Assembly: GCF_900101895.1 (NCBI RefSeq) | Contig: NZ_FMVF01000003.1 | Location: 301,258-365,257, forward strand | Reading direction: 5' to 3' | DNA: 64,000 nt | From: Flavobacterium caeni | GTDB taxonomy: Bacteria; Bacteroidota; Bacteroidia; Flavobacteriales; Flavobacteriaceae | Shown: piece after piece, positions 1 to 8,605 of the stretch | Layout of the letters: every line of letters starts with the position of its first letter | Position numbering within the stretch: position 1 is the stretch's first letter | The notes under the pieces: generated by a model | The model's database searches: none | The model's input: only the letters and a program-made list of their open reading frames with translations | What the model was told of the DNA's origin: nothing | Program-made: the position numbers and the translations under genes

Positions 1-1371
1 ACGCAGCCCAAGACCATCCAGGTTTCGGACTATTTGCGCGTCAAGGCCAAGATTTTTGCCGAGTATTATTCGCTCGGTATTTTCCACCTCTTACCGGTTT
101 TGATCCAAATCGCGGCCATCATCGTATTCGGCTATTCGCTTTGGACGTATGTCGGGTTCAACCAGATCCAATCAACGGCTGTTGTTTTGGGCGTAATCGT
201 CGGGCTCATCGCCACGGGCGGATTCGTCCAGGTCATCGGGCGTCAGGCATCGTTCTACTGGAATTACGAAGATTACCAAATGACCAGGCAAACGATCAAC
301 TACCTGCACAAAGTAGGGGTGTTGTCGATTTTCCTGGTGTTGGGCGTGATCTTTTTGGCCAATTTCTTTTTCCATTTGTATCCTTACGAGGTGCTTTTCG
401 TGGTGTTTGCCTATGCATTTTTGATCGGGTTGCTGTTGTTGTTGCTCGCGCCGTTGCACACCATCAAACAGCGCTGGGTGATTACCGTGGCGGTTTTGGC
501 GGGAACGGCGGTGGCTATTTTCCTCAAGGAATCTACCCAACTTATGGTCTACACGACGCACTGGATTGGTATTGCGGTGGCCATTGTCATCTCGAAGGCG
601 TTCCTGGTATTGTACTTCAACCGTCTGATCAAGAAAAACCAGTCGCAAACCAACCACAAGATCAAGGTGCCGGTGATGTTGTACCACAACTACCAGTTTT
701 TCTTTTACGGCATTTTTATTTACGTGTTCATCTTCATCGACCGTATACTGGCCTGGTCTTCAGGGGCCAATGGTCCGCTGCCTTTTTTGGTGTATTTCGA
801 AAAAAATTATGAATTGGGGATGGATTTGGCTATTTTGGTCTTTTTGTTACTGGCCGGCGTGCTCGAATACAGCATCGCGTCGTTCACCCGATTCATCGAC
901 ATCGGACAAAAAAACACAAGCCACAACACGCCCGAGGTGTTCAACAAATCGCTGCGCAACATGTACTGGCAACAGATTTTGCTGTTGTTCGTAACCAGCG
1001 CGCTGGCATTTGGATTCATTTATCTGATCATCAGTGCGTCATGGGGGTTTGAAGCCCAATTCAAGGAGCCATTGTTGCGTTTGAGCATCAAGGTGTGTCT
1101 GTTGGGCGGGGCCGGTTATATGTTGTTGGCCTGGGGCATGCTCAATTCGCTGTACCTGTTTACGTTGGGTCAGGCGATGAAGCCGCTCAAGGCGATCATT
1201 TATGCGTGTTTGGTAAACCTGTTTCTCGGTTTTGTCTTAAGTCGATTTTTCGCCTATGAATACAGCGTTGTCGGGATGCTATGCGGTGCCGCGTTGTTCG
1301 TCGCGCTGACGCTCAGGGCCAACATCAACTATTTCAAGAACCTGGATTATTACTACTATGCGGCTTACTAA
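1..1371 (+). CDS. pelG: PelG-like Pel exopolysaccharide membrane transporter, 5' end cut by window
   Basis: The frame is open back to base 1, so the start lies outside the window and the TTG at 34 should not be taken as the start. The visible 456 residues are almost wholly hydrophobic, with about 12 predicted membrane segments as in the MATE/Wzx-like PelG family. A conserved PelG-like patch, IDRILAWSSG followed by a YFEKNYELGMD stretch, lies mid-protein. PelG is the inner-membrane component thought to move Pel (a GalN/GalNAc polymer) across the cytoplasmic membrane. The next gene starts inside its last 14 bases, and the downstream genes encode a GH114 hydrolase and a deacetylase/TPR/barrel protein, so the family and the context agree. 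The PelF glycosyltransferase would be expected just upstream, outside this window. Confidence 0.8.
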   Translation, partial: TQPKTIQVSDYLRVKAKIFAEYYSLGIFHLLPVLIQIAAIIVFGYSLWTYVGFNQIQSTAVVLGVIVGLIATGGFVQVIGRQASFYWNYEDYQMTRQTINYLHKVGVLSIFLVLGVIFLANFFFHLYPYEVLFVVFAYAFLIGLLLLLLAPLHTIKQRWVITVAVLAGTAVAIFLKESTQLMVYTTHWIGIAVAIVISKAFLVLYFNRLIKKNQSQTNHKIKVPVMLYHNYQFFFYGIFIYVFIFIDRILAWSSGANGPLPFLVYFEKNYELGMDLAILVFLLLAGVLEYSIASFTRFIDIGQKNTSHNTPEVFNKSLRNMYWQQILLLFVTSALAFGFIYLIISASWGFEAQFKEPLLRLSIKVCLLGGAGYMLLAWGMLNSLYLFTLGQAMKPLKAIIYACLVNLFLGFVLSRFFAYEYSVVGMLCGAALFVALTLRANINYFKNLDYYYYAAY

Positions 1372-2164
1372 ATTTTTCCTTTTTGTCTTACCGTCGGTGT
1401 TGCTGACCAACCTTTTTGCGTCGGGTACCAAGAAGAATACGGTGTTGGTTTGTTATGGCAAGCTCAAGGCCGAATCGATCAAGGGCTATGGCTACGTCAT
1501 CCTCGAAGCCAAGCACTACACGGCCGTCGAAGTAAAACAAATCAAAAGCCAAAACGAAAAGGTATTTGCCTACATGAGTCTGGGTGAGGTCAACGCCCAC
1601 GCGGCGCATTACAAGGCGTTGAAGAACCACACGCTGGGGAAAAATGAAATCTGGAACAGCTACTATTTGAACCTCAAGGCCGAAAAGACGTCGACCGTTT
1701 TGATGGACATCATCAACAAAGCGTTGGCCAAGGGTTACGACGGCATGTTCCTGGACAACATCGACAACTATTCGATCTATGGTCCGCAAAAAGACCAACG
1801 CAAGGAATTGGTGACATTGTTGCGCAACATCAAGGAAAAATACCCCAAAAACCTGTTCATCCAAAATGCCGCGCTCGAACTCGTGCCCGAAACATCGGCC
1901 TACATCGATGCGGTGGCGATCGAGTCGGTGGCAAGCCTCTACAACTTCAAGACCAAGCAATACGGGTTGCGCGACGCCAAACAATTCGAAGAAACGATGA
2001 CGCGTCTCAAGAACATCACCACTACGCACAAAGTACCGGTGATCGTAATCGAATATGCCGATACGCAAAGCCTTTACAACAAAATCATCGAACGCATCAA
2101 GCCTTCGGGATTCCAGTATTTTATCGGGAACATCGATTTGCAACGAATACCAAACTTCAAGTAA
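1358..2164 (+). CDS. Secreted GH114-type (endo-alpha-1,4-polygalactosaminidase) hydrolase, PelA hydrolase-domain equivalent
   Basis: This 268-residue protein has an N-terminal signal peptide (about residues 1-22, ending near FASG) and one TIM-barrel glycosidase domain of the GH114/spherulin-4 type. Visible family patches are AYMSLGEVN, the strand-end motif GYDGMFLDNIDNYS carrying candidate acidic catalytic residues, and DAVAIESV. GH114 domains cut alpha-1,4-galactosaminogalactan and the Pel polymer. In Pseudomonas PelA the same kind of domain sits at the N-terminus of a longer protein that also has a deacetylase; here it stands alone. It overlaps pelG by 14 bases and abuts the next gene, so it is translated within the pel operon. 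Its substrate is inferred from context. Confidence 0.82.
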   Translation: MRLTKFFLFVLPSVLLTNLFASGTKKNTVLVCYGKLKAESIKGYGYVILEAKHYTAVEVKQIKSQNEKVFAYMSLGEVNAHAAHYKALKNHTLGKNEIWNSYYLNLKAEKTSTVLMDIINKALAKGYDGMFLDNIDNYSIYGPQKDQRKELVTLLRNIKEKYPKNLFIQNAALELVPETSAYIDAVAIESVASLYNFKTKQYGLRDAKQFEETMTRLKNITTTHKVPVIVIEYADTQSLYNKIIERIKPSGFQYFIGNIDLQRIPNFK

Positions 2165-4150
2165 ATGTTGCTGACCAGTTCCATATTATTAGGATTCATA
2201 CGGCTCGGTTTCATCTTGCTGTTCTTGTTCTATTTGAACCGCAAGTTTGTCAACAGCAAACGTTCGGTGAGTTTCCTTGAATTCCTTACGACCAACTGGT
2301 TCCGCTACGGCAGCGCCACACTCATCGTCGTATTCGCCTTGGTACAAACCAACGCTTACAATTTGTTCAACACCATGTTTTTGTTGCTGGTCATCATCGG
2401 GATCGACCTGATCGGGATCGAGAACCTCAAGCACCTGCGTACCTATTTTAACGTACACATCAAGTCTACATTATTGCGTTTTTTGCGCGATGTCGAGAAC
2501 AAGAAGTCGCTATGGCAGTGGATTTCGGTGCGGTCCAAAAAGAAGAAGAACAAAAACAAACGACGCCAGAACATCCTGGTGCTCGTGTTGACGATACTCA
2601 TCGGCGGGATTACGTTCATCAGCCGTTATTTTTTCATCAAATACGACAATTATTCGTTGTCCGACGCCTGGATCGCCGATTTGGCCAAGGTCATCGAATT
2701 CGACAACCAGTTTTGGTTCAAGGACGAAGTGGCGGTAAACGGCGAATTTGCGCTCGTAAGCCTTTACGGGAAAATCACCGACGTGTCGCCCGAGATCGCG
2801 CTCCAGGTCATCTCGATACTCGAAGCAACATTGCTCGCCGTACTGATCTTTTGGCTGGTGCGCAAACTCACGCCATCGAAGGTATTGGCCCCGATCATCG
2901 GCGCGTTTTCGTTTGCGCTGGTGTATGTGCTTACACCTATCAACGTTTATTATTTGCTCGAAAACGACCCGACTTTTATGGCGATGACATTTGGGATCCC
3001 CATCATGGTTTTTTACCTGAGACCCGAATTGTTGCGCGTAGGCAAGCTGAGCTATTACCTGAGTTTTGTGCTGGCGTTTTGTGCGGTTGGTTTGATCGAT
3101 TTCTTTACGCTCATCGTATTGCTGCCGCCTTTTTTGGTCATCGGATTGGTCTTCAGTAAATTCGGATCCAAGTTGTTCAACCTGATCGGCATGTTGTCCT
3201 ATGTGACTTCATTGGGCGTGCTGTTTGTCGTTTACAGCGTGGCCTGTCATTACATCAAGGCCGACTTTTGGGAATTTTTCCACGCCAATCTGTTGTCGGT
3301 GACTTCCTATACCTACGTACCGCAACTGGTCCTGCCGTATGGCCAACTCATCATGTATTTCCAGTACATGACCCTGGCGGGCGCTGTGTTGATCCTGTTA
3401 TTTTTGCTCGTCAAGCGCGAAAACTGGAGTTTTACGGCAGCTTTTTTCCTGTATTTCAATTTCCTGGTGTTCCTGGCCACCGTGCACAACGAATGGATCG
3501 ACCGCGACATGATCATCAATTCGCTTACCGTGTTTTTGCCGATCATTTTCGGGCTCAATGCGGCGCTGGTGGTCCGGTTCTTTAACCTGGCACTTTATAA
3601 ACTCGAGCGTTTTGCGCCGTATACAGCCTTTGCGCTGATGGGCGGTTTGGTCTATGCGTCGATTTATTTTCAGCAACGCAACATCGAGTCGCTTACCGAA
3701 TCAGACCATACGCCCAAGCAAATCCTCGACGCCTACGACAAGATTTCGAAAACCTATTTCCCGTATTCGTATTCGATCGTCAACGACCCGGCCACGCAGG
3801 TCATCAGTTTGAACAAACACTTTTTCATGAACTACGAATACTTCCTTGAAGATTATGCCAAGGTCGATTCGATTTACTTCAAGAACAAAAAAGACCCTAA
3901 ATTCTTAATCAAAAACCCTCAGTATGCGCTAACCAAGAGTGTTTTGGTTTTTGTGCTCAATGCAAAGAGCAAGGCCGAGAACAACATCTTTTCGCAAAAC
4001 AAATACCTGTCTGCCGAACTGGAATACAAACTCGATCTGCTGCGCCAGCGTGGCCGTAAGGTGAACCTGTTCTACGACAGCGAAGTGCTCAAGGTATTCG
4101 AAGTGGTCAACGAGCCCGGCGAGAGCAAGATTACTGAATTAATTTTCTAG
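2165..4150 (+). CDS. Large polytopic membrane protein of the pel locus, function unknown
   Basis: A 661-residue integral membrane protein beginning at the base after the stop of the GH114 gene. It has several N-terminal hydrophobic helices, a very basic cytoplasmic patch rich in Lys/Arg (about residues 118-135), then roughly ten further membrane segments, and a soluble C-terminal tail of about 150 residues (about 510-661) with mixed charge. I do not recognise the family. Its position between the hydrolase and the deacetylase/export protein suggests a role in Pel synthesis or export, perhaps doing the job of the PelD/PelE membrane proteins of Proteobacteria, but no GGDEF or GAF remnant typical of PelD is visible. 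The function is inference from neighbours only. Confidence 0.75.
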   Translation: MLLTSSILLGFIRLGFILLFLFYLNRKFVNSKRSVSFLEFLTTNWFRYGSATLIVVFALVQTNAYNLFNTMFLLLVIIGIDLIGIENLKHLRTYFNVHIKSTLLRFLRDVENKKSLWQWISVRSKKKKNKNKRRQNILVLVLTILIGGITFISRYFFIKYDNYSLSDAWIADLAKVIEFDNQFWFKDEVAVNGEFALVSLYGKITDVSPEIALQVISILEATLLAVLIFWLVRKLTPSKVLAPIIGAFSFALVYVLTPINVYYLLENDPTFMAMTFGIPIMVFYLRPELLRVGKLSYYLSFVLAFCAVGLIDFFTLIVLLPPFLVIGLVFSKFGSKLFNLIGMLSYVTSLGVLFVVYSVACHYIKADFWEFFHANLLSVTSYTYVPQLVLPYGQLIMYFQYMTLAGAVLILLFLLVKRENWSFTAAFFLYFNFLVFLATVHNEWIDRDMIINSLTVFLPIIFGLNAALVVRFFNLALYKLERFAPYTAFALMGGLVYASIYFQQRNIESLTESDHTPKQILDAYDKISKTYFPYSYSIVNDPATQVISLNKHFFMNYEYFLEDYAKVDSIYFKNKKDPKFLIKNPQYALTKSVLVFVLNAKSKAENNIFSQNKYLSAELEYKLDLLRQRGRKVNLFYDSEVLKVFEVVNEPGESKITELIF

Positions 4151-4152
4151 CA

Positions 4153-7100
4153 ATGGAAACCAAACAAACACATAACCCAATATGGATGGCGCTGCTGGTG
4201 CTGTTTGCGTTCGGGCTTTCGGGCTGCGAAGGACTCGACGATTGGTCGGATCTGCAGGAAAGCGCCGCCGATTTGTTCGACAGCGACAGCGAGGCCAAAT
4301 CCGAAGGCGAATTCATTCGCTACGGCGAAGTGCCCATGAGTGCCCAGCCGCTGGTCGAATACCTTGTCGACCCCACCATGAACCAAAGCAAGTTCTATGG
4401 CGCCAACATCCAAAAATCTTGCGACTATACCAAGATCCCGTTTCGTTCGGTCAACATCCAATCGTTTGCAGCACCGGCAGCCACTACGCGCGTTGTCGCC
4501 TTGCTCGATACCAAAAAGCTCAGCGATGCGGCCATTTCCAATCTTATGGATTTTGTAGCCAAAGGCGGAACGCTGTTTATTCCGTTTGCAAGCGAAGACC
4601 ACCGCATGGCGTTTTTGTACGGGTTCAGGCCCGAGGCCGAATTTGATACCGATACCAAATCCAAAGGCTATCGTTACACAACCCCTATGTTGCCGACGAT
4701 CAAAAACCTCACAAACTACGAAACGGTCCCGTTTTACGGGTTTGCGCAACAGAATTTCTCCGATAAAGTAAAGGTGCTCGCCACGGCATATAACAACCCT
4801 AAATATCCGGCAGTGGTTGAAAACCCGATAGGAAAGGGGAGGGTCATTTTGTACAATACGTCTGTGTATGCGTCCAAGCAGGATCGCGGTTTCATTTTCG
4901 CCGGCGTGCTCAAAGGGCTCGATGGTATTCCGTATCCGATAGCAAACGCCAGTACGGTGTTCCTCGACGATTTCCCGTCGCCGCTTTACAACATCATGGC
5001 TGAACCGATCGCTTCAGAAATGAACCTGAACATGAGCGATTTTGTGACCAAGGTTTGGTGGCCGGACATGATCAAACTCGGCAAGGAATTCAACATTAAG
5101 TACGCGGCCATGATTGCTTTTGACTACAAAAACAAGACTTCGCCGCCGTTTGTTTTCGACCAATGGAACTCGACCAAGATCAAAACCAAGAATAAAGTCG
5201 AACCGATTTCAGACTGGATCATGCGCGATGTGGTCAAAAACGGGCACGAACTCGCTTTTCACGGTTACAACCACGTATCGCTGACCACCAAGGAATGGAA
5301 AAACCAGGAGTTTATCGGTCTTGCATTTCAATCTGTACAGAAAAAGTGGGAGGCAGGCAATTTCGGGCCTTTGCCGGTAACGTATGTACCGCCGTCCAAC
5401 ATCATCGACAAACACGGTGTGGACAGATTGCAGCAAGGCATGCCGTCGATCAAATACATGTGCAGCCTTTACCTGGGCGAACTCCACGAAGGCGGCGCGC
5501 GCGAATTCGATTACGATCCGTTCAACAAGGAATTGTTCGATTATCCGCGTATTTCGAGCGGTTTTTACATGAACAATGAAGAAAAGTACATTTTACATTC
5601 GGAGTACCTGCTGACCGGCATCTGGAACCACTTTGTGCACCCCGATGACGTATTCCAGATCCCGGCGACAGCCAACGCCACCGCCGGACATTTCGACCTG
5701 CGCAACCGTTTGTCCTACGGCTGGCACAACACCAAAGGCAAGGACAAAGCAATGTTGCCCGAATTCCGAAAATACCTCAAGGAAATGACCACGACGTTTC
5801 CGCAACTGCGGTTCGTAAAAGGCGGTGAAGGCGGTAAACTGACGATCCGTTGGCGTGCATCGCGGTATAAGCACAAGGCGCAAAACGGATTGTACACCGT
5901 GGTGGAGCAAAACCCCGAAGACGAAAAACAATATTGGTTTATGTACGGCAGCCCGGCCAATGCGGGTAGGATCGACGCCCAACTCAAGGGACAAAACGTG
6001 TTGTTTTCGAAGACCATTTTCATGGACGGCTATCTGTATTCGGTGTATTCGAACAAGCAAAGGCTGACTTCGATCGATGTGATGTACAAAAGCCCGCAGC
6101 AAAAAGTACAGCTCCAAAACTTACTTACTGCCGTGCGTGCCGATTTTGCGCAATACAAAGAGCTGGTGAAAAAATTCAACACCGGTGCGATGTGGGTCGA
6201 CAATTCGGAGAAAGAACTCAAGGCCGAACTCGCGGCACTCAAAAAACGCATGCTCAGCGAGCCAAAGATCGATTCGGTGGCGTGGAACAAATATGCCAAA
6301 TACCTGTCATGGGAAGACCGCGGCGAAGAAGTTTGGAAGATGCTTGACGAACACGTGATCAAGTATCCGACGGCGGAAAACGTCATGTATTCCAAAGAAC
6401 TCGACCGTGTGATCGGCTATCCGAACGACATCACCAAGGAAAAATGGATGCGCGCGCAAATGCTCGTCACGCCAAACGACAAGGATTTGCTCAACAGCTA
6501 CGTGGCCAATTTTTACACCGACGAGAACCAGGAAAACATCCGAAAGGCGCTCAAACAGTTGCTTTCGATCGACACCTCGCAAACCAATTACAAGAATTAC
6601 ATCGCGCATTTGCTGCAGTACGATCCGCCCGCGGCGTTGCAGGAACTCAGCGACAAAAAGGCCACCGACGAGTTCGGCAATGAAATGGCCACGAGCATCA
6701 CGTGGTTGTTTGCCGACAACAACGATTTTGCGAAAGCCTACGAATGGTCTAAATTCAGCACCGAAGTCGACTTCGTGACCAAAATGAACTGGCTCATCGA
6801 ACTCAAGGATTGGAAAACGCTCGAAAGAGAATATGCATCCTACATCGCCGAACACCCCGAGGATTACAAGGCAAAGGCATTGATGGCCAGCGTATACCAC
6901 GAGCAAGGTCGTTTCAAGGAAGCGTGGGTATTGGCCAATTCGCTGCCCGAAAGTCCCGAGAAAGAGGAGCTGCGCAAAACACTCAACATCGACGTCGTTT
7001 ATGAAAAACCCGAGATGCAGGAAGATTTGATCGCCAACCACCACGAGCTGTTCTATCCGAATGTACTCAAGCAGCTCGCCAAGGAGAATCGCTTGGCGCG

Positions 7101-8121
7101 CGGGAATTACGTCGATCTCGATAGTTATTACGAAACAAACCAGGACGATCCGTCGATTTTCAAGAACCGCGTATCGTATAATTTTTACGACAAGAAGAGC
7201 AACATCCACTCAATCGGTCTGACCTACAGCCAGTACTACAAGCTCGAGGCGCGGCAGTACTCGAAATACAACGAGGACAATTCGCTCAAGGGCATCGAAT
7301 ACAAGTTCCAGAACGCCATCGACCCAGACGTAGAAGGCAAAATCCAGTACTGGGGACGTGCGCGTTTTGAACTGGACGACCACGCCAAGGGTTACTACGA
7401 GGCCGGATTGGGCGCCAACCGATTCAAGAACAAGATGTTCTCGTCGGCCGAATTCCAGATCATGCCTGTAGAAACGGCCGCCGGTATGAACCAAGGCATC
7501 TACAACGCGCGGATGAGCCTGCACCATGACATGTTTTTCTTCAAAAGGATCAACGCCAGTTTGTCGGTCGAAGGAAATTACTACACCGATGGCCTGCTCA
7601 AGACCGACACGATTACGGTCGAGCCGCCGGTGAGCGAAGAACGTCCGCATGATCCCGAAGCAAGACGCACGCAATATGAAATCATCAGCCCGACGCAGTA
7701 CACCGTTTCTGAGTACGACGATGCGATGGAAGTGGCCGCCACGTTGCGTTTGGCATGGGACAATGGCGAGGAGAAAAAATCGAAATTCGTGCCGTTCCTC
7801 GAAGGACAATACTCGGTGGGCTCGCGCGACCAATCGACCGGTATCCCGTACTGGATGATCGACAACCGTATGTACGGCGGCGGTGGATTGGGCTGGTCTT
7901 ATGGTTTGGGCGACTTCAGATCGAAGGTCGAAGCCGCTCATTTCTTTGACGATTACAGCGGCAATTTCCAGCGCTACAATGGAACGATCCAATACCAGTT
8001 GTTCGATTTTACCGCCATCATGCTCAATTTCGAGTTCTTTGCACAGGACAAATATTACTCGAATACCGTACAGCTCGGTATCAAATACAACCTCAAGAAA
8101 AAAGTTAAGAAGAAAAAATAG
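4153..8121 (+). CDS. Lipoprotein fusing PelA-like polysaccharide deacetylase to PelB-like TPR and outer-membrane beta-barrel
   Basis: A 1322-residue protein starting two bases after the previous stop. A signal with lipobox LSGC places the lipidated Cys at about residue 25. Residues about 50-600 resemble the DUF2194/deacetylase part of PelA: a metal-site pair in VFLDDFPSP (about residue 271) and a histidine motif FHGYNH (about 370-374), as in CE4-like deacetylases. Residues about 670-950 are helical and TPR-like, with LxxxYxxxxxxxxPxxY spacing. From about residue 1000 to the end the chain alternates aromatic and polar residues and closes with a strand, as an outer-membrane barrel does; this corresponds to the PelB porin. 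In Pseudomonas, PelA and PelB are separate proteins. One polypeptide here could deacetylate Pel and export it. Confidence 0.8.
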   Translation: METKQTHNPIWMALLVLFAFGLSGCEGLDDWSDLQESAADLFDSDSEAKSEGEFIRYGEVPMSAQPLVEYLVDPTMNQSKFYGANIQKSCDYTKIPFRSVNIQSFAAPAATTRVVALLDTKKLSDAAISNLMDFVAKGGTLFIPFASEDHRMAFLYGFRPEAEFDTDTKSKGYRYTTPMLPTIKNLTNYETVPFYGFAQQNFSDKVKVLATAYNNPKYPAVVENPIGKGRVILYNTSVYASKQDRGFIFAGVLKGLDGIPYPIANASTVFLDDFPSPLYNIMAEPIASEMNLNMSDFVTKVWWPDMIKLGKEFNIKYAAMIAFDYKNKTSPPFVFDQWNSTKIKTKNKVEPISDWIMRDVVKNGHELAFHGYNHVSLTTKEWKNQEFIGLAFQSVQKKWEAGNFGPLPVTYVPPSNIIDKHGVDRLQQGMPSIKYMCSLYLGELHEGGAREFDYDPFNKELFDYPRISSGFYMNNEEKYILHSEYLLTGIWNHFVHPDDVFQIPATANATAGHFDLRNRLSYGWHNTKGKDKAMLPEFRKYLKEMTTTFPQLRFVKGGEGGKLTIRWRASRYKHKAQNGLYTVVEQNPEDEKQYWFMYGSPANAGRIDAQLKGQNVLFSKTIFMDGYLYSVYSNKQRLTSIDVMYKSPQQKVQLQNLLTAVRADFAQYKELVKKFNTGAMWVDNSEKELKAELAALKKRMLSEPKIDSVAWNKYAKYLSWEDRGEEVWKMLDEHVIKYPTAENVMYSKELDRVIGYPNDITKEKWMRAQMLVTPNDKDLLNSYVANFYTDENQENIRKALKQLLSIDTSQTNYKNYIAHLLQYDPPAALQELSDKKATDEFGNEMATSITWLFADNNDFAKAYEWSKFSTEVDFVTKMNWLIELKDWKTLEREYASYIAEHPEDYKAKALMASVYHEQGRFKEAWVLANSLPESPEKEELRKTLNIDVVYEKPEMQEDLIANHHELFYPNVLKQLAKENRLARGNYVDLDSYYETNQDDPSIFKNRVSYNFYDKKSNIHSIGLTYSQYYKLEARQYSKYNEDNSLKGIEYKFQNAIDPDVEGKIQYWGRARFELDDHAKGYYEAGLGANRFKNKMFSSAEFQIMPVETAAGMNQGIYNARMSLHHDMFFFKRINASLSVEGNYYTDGLLKTDTITVEPPVSEERPHDPEARRTQYEIISPTQYTVSEYDDAMEVAATLRLAWDNGEEKKSKFVPFLEGQYSVGSRDQSTGIPYWMIDNRMYGGGGLGWSYGLGDFRSKVEAAHFFDDYSGNFQRYNGTIQYQLFDFTAIMLNFEFFAQDKYYSNTVQLGIKYNLKKKVKKKK

Positions 8122-8141
8122 GAAAAAGGGCTTTTTAACCA

Positions 8142-8171
8142 AAAAGGCTGTCCGGTTCAGGACAGCCTTTT
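8142..8171. terminator. Bidirectional intrinsic terminator
   Basis: A perfect 12-bp stem (AAAAGGCTGTCC and its complement) around the loop GGTTCA, flanked by A and T runs. It lies between the end of the pel operon and the convergent DCC gene, so it can end both transcripts. Confidence 0.85.
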
Positions 8172-8174
8172 GTA

Positions 8175-8594
8175 TTATAGGAATTTCGATTTGACTTCGG
8201 GCGTCGGGATCATGCACGCGTCTTTTTTGCCGTACCATTTGTAGCGGTTCCAGGCCACATAATCGTAAAGGTGGTTGCGCAAAGCCGTCGGGATGATCTT
8301 GAAAAGTGTCCCAAAATGGAACACGCCGCCAAACTCGCGCGCGATCTCGATGGCCGCCGACGATTTGTAAAAATACGCCACACCCGGTTCATAGAGGATG
8401 ATGCTGTCGACTTGTTTGGTGTCGATACCGATGTGCTGGGTGATTTGCTGTCCCAATTCCGATTGAAGCGGCACAAACCGAAAAACGTCCTTCTTGTCGC
8501 GCTTGATGACATACTGCACGATGTTGTCGCACAAATTACAAACGCCGTCAAACAAGACGATTTTTTTTCCGGGAGGTAGGTTCAAATGTTCCAT
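8175..8594 (-). CDS. DCC family thiol-disulfide oxidoreductase-like protein (DUF393)
   Basis: A 139-residue cytosolic protein with the DCC signature near the N-terminus: FDGVCNLC, where DGVC gives the D-x-x-C-x-x-C pattern with two cysteines. The rest (PLQSELGQQI, SSAAIEIARE, YGKKDACMIP) fits the family. DCC proteins are thioredoxin-fold and assumed to be redox-active; substrates are unknown. The gene lies 11 bases downstream of mutS2 on the same strand and is probably cotranscribed with it, ending at the shared terminator with the pel operon. Functional assignment is by family only. Confidence 0.85.
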   Translation of the reverse strand: MEHLNLPPGKKIVLFDGVCNLCDNIVQYVIKRDKKDVFRFVPLQSELGQQITQHIGIDTKQVDSIILYEPGVAYFYKSSAAIEIAREFGGVFHFGTLFKIIPTALRNHLYDYVAWNRYKWYGKKDACMIPTPEVKSKFL

Positions 8595-8605
8595 GGTATT
8601 GCAGT

